From: Bacteroidota bacterium
GTDB lineage: Bacteria > Bacteroidota > Bacteroidia > Cytophagales > Cyclobacteriaceae
Direction: 5' to 3'
DNA: 64,000 bases
Assembly (NCBI GenBank): GCA_023417065.1
Contig: JAEZGH010000057.1
Location: 294,210 to 358,209, forward strand
Below are positions 16,560 to 25,790 of this stretch, in pieces (the stretch's first letter is position 1; each line of letters starts with the position of its first letter). A model generated the notes under the pieces. It saw only the letters and a program-made list of their open reading frames with translations, ran no database searches and was not told where the DNA came from. Position numbers and translations under genes: made by a program.

Positions 16560-18572
16560 TTATAGTTTCTTTTTCAATACAATTTGCTCAGCCTGTTTAG
16601 CAACGACTTGATTAAAAAATTCTCGTAAATCAGGATACTCCAATTGGCTAAACAGGCTCTTGTTGACGGAGAAGCTGCTTGTCAGTGTTAATTTATTTTC
16701 CAACTGACTGATGTTATAAAGGTATCGCGATGTACCCTGAGGAAGCATCAGTACTTTTGATTGCGGCAATTCATCAACTTCGTATCCATCTGGGATTTCT
16801 ATTTGTACCATATAAACTTCGTCATGCGGATAGCCGAAGTCAACTGGATATTCGCGCTTGTCGATCTTAAATGGATTATCTGCCTTATGGAGTACGAGGA
16901 AAGGATTGATGTAAAATACATCCCCAGCACGTGAAACTTGGTTAGACATTTCGATTGCGAACTTTTCCTGGAAAGATTGATCGAGGTTTTCAAGATTCTG
17001 GAACTCACTATTTTCAATATCCCAATCGCGAGGTCCCTTAAATTCTTTCAGGTAATCCTCCTGTCCGAGTTTAGCCATTTTCTTCCTACGTTCAAATGCG
17101 GGGTAGCCACTGTAGTCAAATGCCATGTCTCCAGTGAGGCGACCATCCGGGAGCAGCTTAAGTGTGAGTGTAGCCACTGTCTTCGATCTGACGGACGGGA
17201 CAATGTTGATCCATCTTCCGTTTTCCTTATCGATCATGAAACCTTTTCCATTCAGACACCTCTCTGGAAGTGTATGTATTGGTAATAAGGGTTCCGTAGC
17301 ATCTAATAGCAACTGCTTATCACCGAGGTTGATCAGGCATAGGACATAATTGAATTGAGTCGATACAGGGATTTGTTCCCGGATAAAACCGTGGTCCCGT
17401 GTACTTGTCAAGACGGCATTTACGTTGAATCCGGCTTTTTCGAGCATCGAGATTAGCAGAAGATTAATCTCTGCAGAATTTCCTTTTCGCTCGTCAACTA
17501 CTTTCTTCAGGACAGACCGGGTGAAATCTGTTGATACGCCATCCCAGGTGATGTTGCTTTTAACATAGTTGTGGATTGCGGCGATCTTGTCTTCGGGTTT
17601 GGTCATTCCGGCCGTAACTTCATCAATCGTTCTTTTCAGGAAATTATTGCCTCTGATTTCTCCGCCAAATTCCGCATGATCATAGTAGAATTTGTTGATA
17701 TCCGCCCAGGTACCCATATAACGCTTCATCTGCTGCTGAGGAAATTGGGTGTAGGCCAACTCGAAACTAATTCGGCTGATGTAATCCCGCGGTGTTGTGA
17801 TGTAAGGCTCAGGCTTGAATGCGGGAACATCTTTTGCTACCCACCGATATCTATGTTCCAGGAAATCCAGCCTCTCCGAATGAAATTGTGTAGTTCGATT
17901 TCCCTCACGTTCCTTGTAATGAAGGGTAATGCTGGAGGGAACTTTTTTGAAATCATTCTCTGAAAAAGGGATGTATCCCTGTGAGTACTTGTCGTAGTGA
18001 AAATACTCTGGGAAACTTGCCCTGTATTCACTCCAGACAATGGGTATGCTGCTTTGAAATTGCCACCCCTGAAAGTTGAACAAGAAATCTGACGTTATTC
18101 TATACGTGAACTCAATAACGGATCCTTCCTGAACATTGGGAATCGTAAATTTCGTCAAGTCGTAATTCTTGTCAACCTTCTCTTTGAAGATGGACTCGGT
18201 TTTCATCTTTGTCTCAACAATTTTGCCGTTGACGAGGTTATACGATACTCCTTTAAGATTTGACAATTTTTCCTCGCCGCCGGTCTTATGGTATGTTTGG
18301 ATGCCGAACTCAGCATAATCTAATCCCCCCTTTTTCAGGATTTTTATTCGTCGATGTCGCTCAAAGACAAGGTGAAAGCCTTTTTGCTCGTTGTATTGCA
18401 ATGAACTCTCACCGAAGTCTACTAAAACCAAAGCCACAGCAGATGTGTCTTTAGCATAAGTTTTCATTTCGAGATCTGCGATTGAAATGTCTCCGAATTT
18501 GGCTGGTGCCTTTTGCGAGAATCCTTCAGAGAGAATAAATAATAGCGCAAGGCAATAGAAAAAAGATTTCAT
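16560..18572 (-). CDS. exported DUF3857 protein with degenerate transglutaminase domain
   Basis: A 670-residue paralogue of the following gene, with a signal peptide (LALLFILSEGFSQ, cleavage near residue 20), a DUF3857 domain (about 40-300) and a transglutaminase fold. At the nucleophile position it reads ERKGNSAEINLLL with Ser366 instead of Cys, and where His is expected it reads TQFNYVLCL with Tyr409; Asp424 in LLLDATEP is kept. It is therefore unlikely to be a cysteine transglutaminase or protease, and may be a binding partner of its neighbour. It is the first gene of the pair. Confidence 0.87.
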   Translation of the reverse strand: MKSFFYCLALLFILSEGFSQKAPAKFGDISIADLEMKTYAKDTSAVALVLVDFGESSLQYNEQKGFHLVFERHRRIKILKKGGLDYAEFGIQTYHKTGGEEKLSNLKGVSYNLVNGKIVETKMKTESIFKEKVDKNYDLTKFTIPNVQEGSVIEFTYRITSDFLFNFQGWQFQSSIPIVWSEYRASFPEYFHYDKYSQGYIPFSENDFKKVPSSITLHYKEREGNRTTQFHSERLDFLEHRYRWVAKDVPAFKPEPYITTPRDYISRISFELAYTQFPQQQMKRYMGTWADINKFYYDHAEFGGEIRGNNFLKRTIDEVTAGMTKPEDKIAAIHNYVKSNITWDGVSTDFTRSVLKKVVDERKGNSAEINLLLISMLEKAGFNVNAVLTSTRDHGFIREQIPVSTQFNYVLCLINLGDKQLLLDATEPLLPIHTLPERCLNGKGFMIDKENGRWINIVPSVRSKTVATLTLKLLPDGRLTGDMAFDYSGYPAFERRKKMAKLGQEDYLKEFKGPRDWDIENSEFQNLENLDQSFQEKFAIEMSNQVSRAGDVFYINPFLVLHKADNPFKIDKREYPVDFGYPHDEVYMVQIEIPDGYEVDELPQSKVLMLPQGTSRYLYNISQLENKLTLTSSFSVNKSLFSQLEYPDLREFFNQVVAKQAEQIVLKKKL

Positions 18573-18686
18573 ACACCGGGTAGTTAGTTAGGTTTGAAGC
18601 TTAATTTTACTAAAATCTTTTGGGAAATGGAATGACGGACGTCTGCTGTATGCCCAGATGTAATTAAACTTTTAATTCTCAACTCT

Positions 18687-20060
18687 TTGGCGAAAGTAAA
18701 ATCTTCCTTTTTCTGTCAATCATGCGGTCATGAATCGTCAAAATGGCTTGGCAAATGCCCTTCCTGCGGTTCGTGGAATACCTTTGTCGAAGAGGTCCAT
18801 GTGAAAAACGACGCTCCGAAGACCGAATGGCGCCAGGGTTCCGGCAAGTCAAAACAGATCAAAGCCAAAACGCTTGATGAAATCGAATCTTCGCCGGAGT
18901 ATCGCATCACATCGCCTGATGCAGAGCTCAATCGCGTTCTCGGTGGTGGCATTGTCCCCGGCTCACTGATCTTGATCGGCGGTGAACCTGGCATAGGAAA
19001 ATCTACCCTTATGCTTCAGGCCGGCCTGACGATGAAAGACCTTAAGATTCTGTACGTTTCCGGAGAGGAGAGTGAGCAACAGATTAAAATGCGGGCACAA
19101 CGGATCGGGTACTCATCAGAGAAGTTCTATATGCTCACCGAAACGCAGACCCGAAACATATTTTTAAGCATTGAATCTATTGAGCCCGACATCGTCATCA
19201 TCGATTCGATACAGACTCTTTTTTCGAACGTACTTGATTCAAGCGCTGGAAGTATCGGGCAAGTGCGTCAGTGCGCCGGTGAGTTTATGAAGTTTGCCAA
19301 AGAAACGGAGACGCCGGTCTTTCTAATTGGTCACATCACAAAAGACGGAATGCTCGCGGGTCCAAAAGTGCTCGAACACATGGTCGACACTGTGCTTCAG
19401 TTTGAAGGTGACCGCCATCTCTCCTATCGCATTCTGCGCACAACAAAAAACCGGTTTGGATCTACTTCTGAAATTGGAATTTATGAGATGCAGGGAAATG
19501 GCCTGCGCGAAGTTTCGAACCCTTCTGAAATTCTGATCTCCCAGAAGGACGGGCCGATATCGGGTGTTACGATTGGTGCCACAATAGAAGGAAATCGCCC
19601 GCTTCTGATAGAAATTCAATCGCTCGTCAGTCCTGCGTCGTATGGAACTCCGCAGCGAACTCCTACCGGATTTGATCACAAACGTCTGAATATGCTCCTG
19701 GCGGTTCTCGAGAAACGATGCGGCTTTCGAATGGGAACGCAGGATGTGTTCGTTAACATGGCGGGAGGAATCAAGGTGGAGGATCCCGCGATCGACCTCG
19801 CCGTGTGTGTCTCGGTGATCTCATCAATGGAAGAAATTCCTGTACCCGACCACATATGTTTTGCCGCTGAAATAGGACTCGGTGGCGAGTTGCGTGCAGT
19901 GAACAAAATCGAACAGCGTATTTCGGAAGCTGAGAAACTTGGGTTCAGGGAAATCTATATTTCCCGCTTTGCCCAAAAAGGCGTCGACCCTGGAAATGGC
20001 CGTATTGCTATTAAGTCGTTTGGGAAACTCACGGAAGTTTTTGAAGAACTTTTTGGCTGA
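18687..20060 (+). CDS. radA: DNA repair protein RadA
   Basis: A 457-residue RadA/Sms, a RecA-like ATPase that drives branch migration during recombination. It begins with the four-Cys zinc finger (FFCQSCGHE...KCPSCGSWNTF), then Walker A GGEPGIGKST, Walker B-like IVIIDSIQTL, the RadA-specific KNRFGSTSEIG motif, and a C-terminal Lon-like domain (GGIKVEDPAIDLAV). The start is TTG at 18687, giving the family-typical MAKVKSSFFC opening. The gene faces away from the DUF3857 pair. The UPF0316 gene follows 57 bp downstream. Confidence 0.97.
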   Translation: MAKVKSSFFCQSCGHESSKWLGKCPSCGSWNTFVEEVHVKNDAPKTEWRQGSGKSKQIKAKTLDEIESSPEYRITSPDAELNRVLGGGIVPGSLILIGGEPGIGKSTLMLQAGLTMKDLKILYVSGEESEQQIKMRAQRIGYSSEKFYMLTETQTRNIFLSIESIEPDIVIIDSIQTLFSNVLDSSAGSIGQVRQCAGEFMKFAKETETPVFLIGHITKDGMLAGPKVLEHMVDTVLQFEGDRHLSYRILRTTKNRFGSTSEIGIYEMQGNGLREVSNPSEILISQKDGPISGVTIGATIEGNRPLLIEIQSLVSPASYGTPQRTPTGFDHKRLNMLLAVLEKRCGFRMGTQDVFVNMAGGIKVEDPAIDLAVCVSVISSMEEIPVPDHICFAAEIGLGGELRAVNKIEQRISEAEKLGFREIYISRFAQKGVDPGNGRIAIKSFGKLTEVFEELFG

Positions 20061-20117
20061 GTCGATTTATTGTCCCAATACATTGAAATTTATTAGACGT
20101 ATCCGTTCCTTTGTTTC

Positions 20118-20723
20118 ATGGAAGACTTCTTTGCGCGGACGTTCGGCGTCGAACCCGCCATATACAGTTATGTGGTCCTGCCTCTCCTGATCTTCGTTGC
20201 CCGAATCACTGACGTTTCGATCAATACCATTCGGATAATCTATGTCCTCGGAGGCCGCCGGTTAACGGCTACTTTCCTTGGATTTTTTGAATCATTCGTC
20301 TGGCTCCTTGCCATAAGCCAGATCTTTGCCCAACTCGACAACTGGGTTAGTTACCTCGCTTACCCTGCGGGGTTTGCCTGCGGGATTTATGTGGGTATGG
20401 TGATCGAGGAACGCATCGCCTATGGTAAAGTTATCGTGCGGATCATCACACGTAAGGATCTGAGCGAACTGATGGCATACCTGAAAAAAGCGGGTTACCG
20501 GTATACGCACGTTCATACAGTCGGACCTGATGGTCAGGAGAACCTGGTGTTCACCGTTCTGGAAAGGGAGCGTCTGAATGAACTACTCTCAACAATGAAA
20601 GAAATACTGCCCACCGCATTCTATACGGTTGAAAAAGTGAACCGCGCTTCGGACGCAGCGTTGGCAGCAAATCAACCTGAAGGCCGCGTGACTTCGTGGC
20701 TGAGAAGTATCCGTCGTGAATAG
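20118..20723 (+). CDS. UPF0316/DUF2179-DUF5698 membrane protein
   Basis: A 201-residue protein with three N-terminal membrane segments (YSYVVLPLLIFVARI, RLTATFLGFFESFVWLLAIS, WVSYLAYPAGFACGIYVGM) carrying the conserved TDVSINTIRIIYVLGGRR segment, followed by a cytoplasmic ferredoxin-like DUF2179 domain (VIVRIITRKDLSELMAYLKKAGYRYTHV). The whole layout is that of UPF0316 proteins (YebE-like). No biochemical function is known. It follows radA on the same strand and may share its transcript. Confidence 0.9.
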   Translation: MEDFFARTFGVEPAIYSYVVLPLLIFVARITDVSINTIRIIYVLGGRRLTATFLGFFESFVWLLAISQIFAQLDNWVSYLAYPAGFACGIYVGMVIEERIAYGKVIVRIITRKDLSELMAYLKKAGYRYTHVHTVGPDGQENLVFTVLERERLNELLSTMKEILPTAFYTVEKVNRASDAALAANQPEGRVTSWLRSIRRE

Positions 20724-20772
20724 ATTTATCCGTCAATTGTGTACATTCACACCTTAAATCAATAAACAGGCT

Positions 20773-21696
20773 ATGCGTATCGTTTTCTCCATTTTCATTT
20801 TAGTCATCCTCGGTGCTTTCACCACTGCGCCCGCAGACGTAAAGTTTGAATATGTCTTTAAAAAAGGTGATCGCTATGAAATCCGCCAGGTTACCAAACA
20901 ATTGATGAAACAAACCATCATGGGTAGTGATCAGAATTTTGACAACTCGTTTTCAGCTGAATACAGTTTTCTTGTTGCAGAATCAACTCCTACCGGAGGA
21001 AAGATTGAAGTGCGGTACGCCAAGCTTAAGAACGAATTGAAATCGATGATGATCAACTCCTCGATGGATAGCGAAGGATCCGCCGAGACGATGGAAAACA
21101 AGATCTTCAAGTCAGTAATAAACAAGCCCTTTTTCGTCTACGTAAACAAGCGCGGGGAAATTGAGAAAATTGAAGGGGTGGAGAACCTTTGGACAGACCT
21201 GGGAACATTGGGCCTCGACGAAAATACTCAGAAGATGTTAAAACAAAATCTTCAGCAGCAGATCTTTGGCGAAGCTTCTCTGTCCGCAACGCTTTCTCAA
21301 ATGCTTGTGACGTATTCTGACAAGGCCGTTAAACAAGGTTCCAAGTGGGAGGTGAGCACTGCATTTCCTATCGGGTTTCCCGTTAAAATCCATGACAGCT
21401 GGAGTGTTGACGAGATCACTGGCGCCAATGCATTTTTGACAAGCGATGGCATTGCCACTTCTGATAAGGAACAGACGATTGAAGTTCAGGGTGGTATTAA
21501 AGCCAAAGCCGATCTTTCGGGTCGTCAGGCCAGAAAGGCAAACGTAAACGTGAAGTCCGGTTGGCCTACAAAGAGCGAAATACTTTCTGAAATGAAGGGT
21601 ACGCTTACACTCCTCAAAGGTGGAATGATTCAGGAGGACATGGAAGTTCCGATGGAAGTCACCTCTGAAATCACATTCGACATCACGAAAAAGTAA
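20773..21696 (+). CDS. exported DUF6263-like protein
   Basis: A 307-residue protein with a signal peptide (IVFSIFILVILGAFTTAPA) followed by a beta-rich body that opens VKFEYVFKKGDRYEIRQV. Alternating polar/hydrophobic strands, a stretch about an internal NLWTDLGTLGLDE segment and a TSEITFDI ending agree with the DUF6263 family found in Bacteroidota. No catalytic motif or lipobox is visible, so it is likely periplasmic. Function unknown. It converges on the GH3-family gene with a gap of 9 bp. Confidence 0.7.
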   Translation: MRIVFSIFILVILGAFTTAPADVKFEYVFKKGDRYEIRQVTKQLMKQTIMGSDQNFDNSFSAEYSFLVAESTPTGGKIEVRYAKLKNELKSMMINSSMDSEGSAETMENKIFKSVINKPFFVYVNKRGEIEKIEGVENLWTDLGTLGLDENTQKMLKQNLQQQIFGEASLSATLSQMLVTYSDKAVKQGSKWEVSTAFPIGFPVKIHDSWSVDEITGANAFLTSDGIATSDKEQTIEVQGGIKAKADLSGRQARKANVNVKSGWPTKSEILSEMKGTLTLLKGGMIQEDMEVPMEVTSEITFDITKK

Positions 21697-21705
21697 TTGT
21701 GAATG

Positions 21706-23229
21706 CTAGTCAGCCTGCATGAGCTGACGGATTTCCTCAACATACTCGCGCGTATTACTCAGGCGGGGAACTTTGTTCTGACCGCCGAGTTTTCCGCGTT
21801 GTTTCATCCAACGATAAAACGTTCCCGGTCTGGCTACACGCACCTCTGGCAGAAGCAGGGCCAGATCATGCGAACGTTTTGCATCGTAGTCGGAGTTGAG
21901 GGATCGAAGGGTAGAATCCAAAACCCGTGTGAATTCGTCAAGTGAACGCGGTTCCCGGGAGAACTCAACGATCCATTCATGACGCCCCTTTGAACCCTTG
22001 TCGATGTACACGGGAGCAGCCGTAAAATTATCGATTACAGCACCGGTCACTTCACACGCTTTTGTTATCGCGGCTTCAGCATTTTCAACAATCACTTCTT
22101 CGCCAAAAGCATTCATGAAATGCTTCGTCCTCCCCGATATCCTTATCCGGTAAGGCGAAAGTGAAGTAAACTTGATGGTATCGCCAATGTTATATCGCCA
22201 CAGTCCTGAGTTCGTGGTGATTATCATGGCGTAATTTGTATTCAGCTTGACTTCATCTAAACCGAGTGCTCGGGGGTTGTCGCGGCCGATCTCATCGAGC
22301 GGGATGAATTCGTAATAAATTCCATAGTCCAGCATAAGCAGCAGGTCTTCGGAATTTCGTTGATCCTGGATACCGAAGAATCCTTCACTTGCATTGTAGG
22401 TTTCCCAGTAGACCATCTGATCGGATGGGATAAGCGATTTGAACAAATTCCGATAGGGCGTGAACGAAACCGCTCCGTGGAAGAACACCTGCAGGTTCGG
22501 CCACACCTCCAGGATGTTGCTCTTGTTCTCCATCTCCACGACTTTCTGAATAAGGAGCAGTGTCCACGTTGGAACACCGGCCATATTGGTGACGTTCTCG
22601 CGGGCAGTTTCCATCGCGAGTTTCTCGAGCTTCTCTTCCCAGTTACTCATCAGTGCAGTTTCAAGACTCGGTGTGCGGATGAACTGCGCCCATACAGGCA
22701 GATTCTGCATGATGACGGCGGAGACGTCGCCATAGTAGCTGGTGGCACTCGGGTCAAGATCATTCTGTTGATGACTGCCCCCGAGAGCAAGACCCTTGCC
22801 ATCGAAGATGGTGGTATCCGGGTAGTTGTTCACATATATAGATAGCAGATCCTTGCCGCCTTTGTAATGGCAGTCCTGAAGTGCTTCCTGAGAAACCGGG
22901 ATGAATTTGCTTCGTGCGTTGGTAGTACCCGATGATTTTGAGAACCACTTTACTTCAGATGGCCAGAGAATATTCTGCTCGCCACGCATCAACTTCTCGA
23001 TGTATGGGAAAAGTTGTTCGTACGTATGGACAGGTACGCGCTCGCGAAATTGTTGCGGGGTTTGGATTGATGCGAAGTCATATTCAAGCCCAAACCTCGT
23101 ATTTCTGGCGGTGTAGATAAGATTCTTAAAAATTTCCTGCTGCACATCATGCGGGTATTTTATGAAGAGCTCGATCTGGTGAATTCGTTTCTTCATCACC
23201 CACGTCAGGATGGAGTTTATCAGTCCCAT
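21706..23229 (-). CDS. GH3 auxin-responsive promoter family protein
   Basis: A 507-residue adenylate-forming enzyme of the GH3 fold. The ATP/AMP-binding signature WFSKSSGTTNARSKFIPVS is near residue 92, YWETYNASEGFFG is the second nucleotide motif, and GLWRYNIGDTIKFTS plus RISGRTKHFMNAFGEEV mark the start of the mobile C-terminal domain. Plant GH3 enzymes conjugate amino acids to plant hormones through an acyl adenylate; the acyl and amine substrates in Bacteroidota are unknown. It is the last gene of a minus-strand cluster, 67 bp after lptB. Confidence 0.92.
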   Translation of the reverse strand: MGLINSILTWVMKKRIHQIELFIKYPHDVQQEIFKNLIYTARNTRFGLEYDFASIQTPQQFRERVPVHTYEQLFPYIEKLMRGEQNILWPSEVKWFSKSSGTTNARSKFIPVSQEALQDCHYKGGKDLLSIYVNNYPDTTIFDGKGLALGGSHQQNDLDPSATSYYGDVSAVIMQNLPVWAQFIRTPSLETALMSNWEEKLEKLAMETARENVTNMAGVPTWTLLLIQKVVEMENKSNILEVWPNLQVFFHGAVSFTPYRNLFKSLIPSDQMVYWETYNASEGFFGIQDQRNSEDLLLMLDYGIYYEFIPLDEIGRDNPRALGLDEVKLNTNYAMIITTNSGLWRYNIGDTIKFTSLSPYRIRISGRTKHFMNAFGEEVIVENAEAAITKACEVTGAVIDNFTAAPVYIDKGSKGRHEWIVEFSREPRSLDEFTRVLDSTLRSLNSDYDAKRSHDLALLLPEVRVARPGTFYRWMKQRGKLGGQNKVPRLSNTREYVEEIRQLMQAD

Positions 23230-23296
23230 TATTCCACGCCGTTTTTATCGCGGCTTCAAGTATACTACATATTTGCGGAAGAACCGGAACCAGCTT

Positions 23297-24079
23297 TTAC
23301 AGGGATTCGTCAGGGGGAATACCCATCGGATGACTCGGAGGAGTTGCGACCCGTGCACGGCGGAGTTCAAAGTTTTGTCCCAGGTATACCTTACGGACCT
23401 GAGGATCACTGGCAAGTTCTTCGGCCGTTCCCGACTTGAATAGTTTGCCATCGACCATGAGGTAAGCGCGGTCTGTAATCGACAGCGTTTCATCTACGTT
23501 GTGGTCGGTGATAAGGATACCTATATTTTTGTTTTTGAGTCGCGCCACGATTGATTGAATTTCTTCAACGGCAATCGGGTCAACTCCGGCAAAGGGCTCG
23601 TCGAGCAGAACAAACTTAGGATCTACCGCCAGTGCTCTTGCGATCTCGGTTCTTCTCCGTTCCCCTCCTGAAAGCGACATACCAAGGTTTTTGCGCACTT
23701 TGTGAAGACTGAACTCCTCAATAAGTGAGTCTACCTTTTGGCGGCGTTCCTCCTTTGTGTAATCGCGCATCTCCAGTACCGACATGATGTTTTCTTCTAC
23801 GGTAAGCTTGCGGAATACGGAAGCTTCCTGTGCGAGGTATCCGATCCCTTTGCGGGCGCGCTGATACATCGGTAGTGAGGTAATCTCTTCATCATCAAGG
23901 TAGATTCGTCCTTCGTTAGGCTTGATCAGGCCTACCATCATGTAAAAGGATGTGGTCTTCCCGGCGCCGTTGGGTCCGAGCAACCCCACGATTTCACCTT
24001 GCTGCACCTGCACAGACACATCATTTACGACGGTCCTATGTTTATATTTCTTGATCAGGTGTTCTGCGCGTAAAAGCAT
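23297..24079 (-). CDS. lptB: LPS export ABC transporter ATP-binding protein LptB
   Basis: A 260-residue ABC ATPase that powers extraction of lipopolysaccharide from the inner membrane through LptFG. Seen: Walker A GLLGPNGAGKTTSFYM, Q-loop YLAQEASVF (LptB-type), signature SLSGGERRR, Walker B FVLLDEPFAGVDP and the switch His in ILITDHNVDE. The FAGVDPIAVEEI continuation separates LptB from generic transporters. ATG at 24079 is preferred; a TTG at 24091 would overlap the recJ stop. LptFG are not in the window. Confidence 0.95.
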   Translation of the reverse strand: MLLRAEHLIKKYKHRTVVNDVSVQVQQGEIVGLLGPNGAGKTTSFYMMVGLIKPNEGRIYLDDEEITSLPMYQRARKGIGYLAQEASVFRKLTVEENIMSVLEMRDYTKEERRQKVDSLIEEFSLHKVRKNLGMSLSGGERRRTEIARALAVDPKFVLLDEPFAGVDPIAVEEIQSIVARLKNKNIGILITDHNVDETLSITDRAYLMVDGKLFKSGTAEELASDPQVRKVYLGQNFELRRARVATPPSHPMGIPPDESL

Positions 24080-24087
24080 CTTTTTTG

Positions 24088-25788
24088 TCAATAAAAGTTT
24101 AAATCGCGGATTCTCAATTGAAGCGATGTCGTTCCATTATACGTATTTTCTTCGATAGTGAATGCCATCTTGAACGGATCGCGGCGTGCAAGCCGCTCGT
24201 AGAATTCACCAAGGTCGAAGCCAACCGCCTGAAATACACTTTCGCATCCTTCCTGTGAGACGAGGAAGCGCACATGGCGATCTTTGAAGCTGGACAATGA
24301 ATTAAAAACAAAAGCCTGGTCAGCCTGGAAAATTGGCTTCGGGTTCTCGGGTCCGAAAGGCCCCATCTGCTTGAGGATGTTCACAAACTTCCAGTTTATC
24401 GCGTCCAACTGAATAGGTAAATCAATATCAATCACCGGTGTGAGCATGTCTTCTGTGATTGAAGAGCTTACCACTTCTTCGAATCGGCGCTGAAATGGTT
24501 CAAGGTTACTGATGTCTAGAGTCAGCCCGGCGGCGTATTTATGACCTCCAAACTTTTCAAGTAAATCGCTGCACTCCAGAATAGCGTTGTAGAGGTCGAA
24601 TCCATGGACGCTTCTGGCAGAGCCAGTGATCTTGTTGTTTGATTCTGTAAGGATCACGGTAGGTCTATAGTACTTTTCCACACATCGTGCAGCAACTATG
24701 CCAATAACGCCTTTGTGCCATGTATTTTTGAAAAGGACGGTTGATTTTGCCGACCGCAGATCTTCGCTCCCTTCGATCATGGCGATGGCCTCCTCGGTGA
24801 TGTCGGAGTCCACCTGTTTGCGGATTTCATTCTTGAGATTCAGCTTCTCGGCTAGGTCGTTGGCTTCCTCAATAGTGGGGGCGATGAGTAACTCCACGGC
24901 TGCTTTCCCGTGAGCGATGCGTCCGGCGGCATTGATCCGGGGTCCCAGGGCGAAGACAATTCCCGAGACATCGAGTTCGTTTCGGATTCCGGCAATTTCT
25001 TTCAATGCACGGAGCGCAGGTGACGGGTCTTCATTCAACTTTTTAAGACCAAAGTGTGCCAGAACGCGGTTTTCGCCTGTTATAGGTACGATGTCGGAGG
25101 CAATACTTACTGCCACCAGATCCAGGTAGCCGGTGAAATTCTTCTGAATTCCACGGTATTTTGAATATGCCTGGGCGAGCTTGAAGCCAATCCCGCATCC
25201 ACTAAGTTCTTTGTAGGGATAGGAGCAATCGCGGCGCTTCGGATCGAGAACGGCGACAGCCTCGGGCAGGTCGTCGCCAGGAAGGTGGTGATCACATATG
25301 ATAAAGTCAATCCCTTTTTCACGCGCGACCCTGACCAGCTCCGCCGACTTAATTCCGCAGTCAAGCGCAATGACGAGGGTGAAATTGTTTTGTTCTGCGT
25401 ATTCGATACCGGTGAGGGAGACGCCATAACCTTCTGCATATCGGTCTGGAATATAGACCTCGCAATTCGGGTAAAACTCTCGCATGAAGCTATAAACCAG
25501 GGCGACAGCGGTGGTTCCATCGACGTCATAGTCGCCATAAATCAGAATCTTCTCACCGCTTTCGACGGCGGTATGGATTCGTGCAACGGCCTTTTCCATG
25601 TCCTTCATGAGGAAGGGATCGTGCAACTGATCGTAGGAAGGGCGGAAGAATGTTTTTGCCTCTTCGAAGTTGGTTATTCCACGCTGAATAAGGATTGCAG
25701 AGAGGTACCAATTAATATTGATGGCTTCGGAGAGGCGTTGAATTTGTTCTTGCGGGGGTATTGATTTCAGTAGCCATCGTTTATACAT
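24088..25788 (-). CDS. recJ: single-stranded-DNA-specific exonuclease RecJ
   Basis: A 566-residue 5'-3' ssDNA exonuclease used in recombination and repair. The DHH-phosphoesterase motifs are clear: IYGDYDVDGTTA (motif I), VIALDCG (II) and IICDHHLPGDDLPEAVAVLDP (III, DHH). The DHHA1 domain has GVIGIVAAR and KFGGHKYAAGLTL, and a C-terminal OB-fold segment follows. Length matches bacterial RecJ. It begins 2 bp after the collagen-like gene stop and runs into lptB, so all three probably share a transcript. Confidence 0.96.
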   Translation of the reverse strand: MYKRWLLKSIPPQEQIQRLSEAININWYLSAILIQRGITNFEEAKTFFRPSYDQLHDPFLMKDMEKAVARIHTAVESGEKILIYGDYDVDGTTAVALVYSFMREFYPNCEVYIPDRYAEGYGVSLTGIEYAEQNNFTLVIALDCGIKSAELVRVAREKGIDFIICDHHLPGDDLPEAVAVLDPKRRDCSYPYKELSGCGIGFKLAQAYSKYRGIQKNFTGYLDLVAVSIASDIVPITGENRVLAHFGLKKLNEDPSPALRALKEIAGIRNELDVSGIVFALGPRINAAGRIAHGKAAVELLIAPTIEEANDLAEKLNLKNEIRKQVDSDITEEAIAMIEGSEDLRSAKSTVLFKNTWHKGVIGIVAARCVEKYYRPTVILTESNNKITGSARSVHGFDLYNAILECSDLLEKFGGHKYAAGLTLDISNLEPFQRRFEEVVSSSITEDMLTPVIDIDLPIQLDAINWKFVNILKQMGPFGPENPKPIFQADQAFVFNSLSSFKDRHVRFLVSQEGCESVFQAVGFDLGEFYERLARRDPFKMAFTIEENTYNGTTSLQLRIRDLNFY

Positions 25789-25790
25789 AG

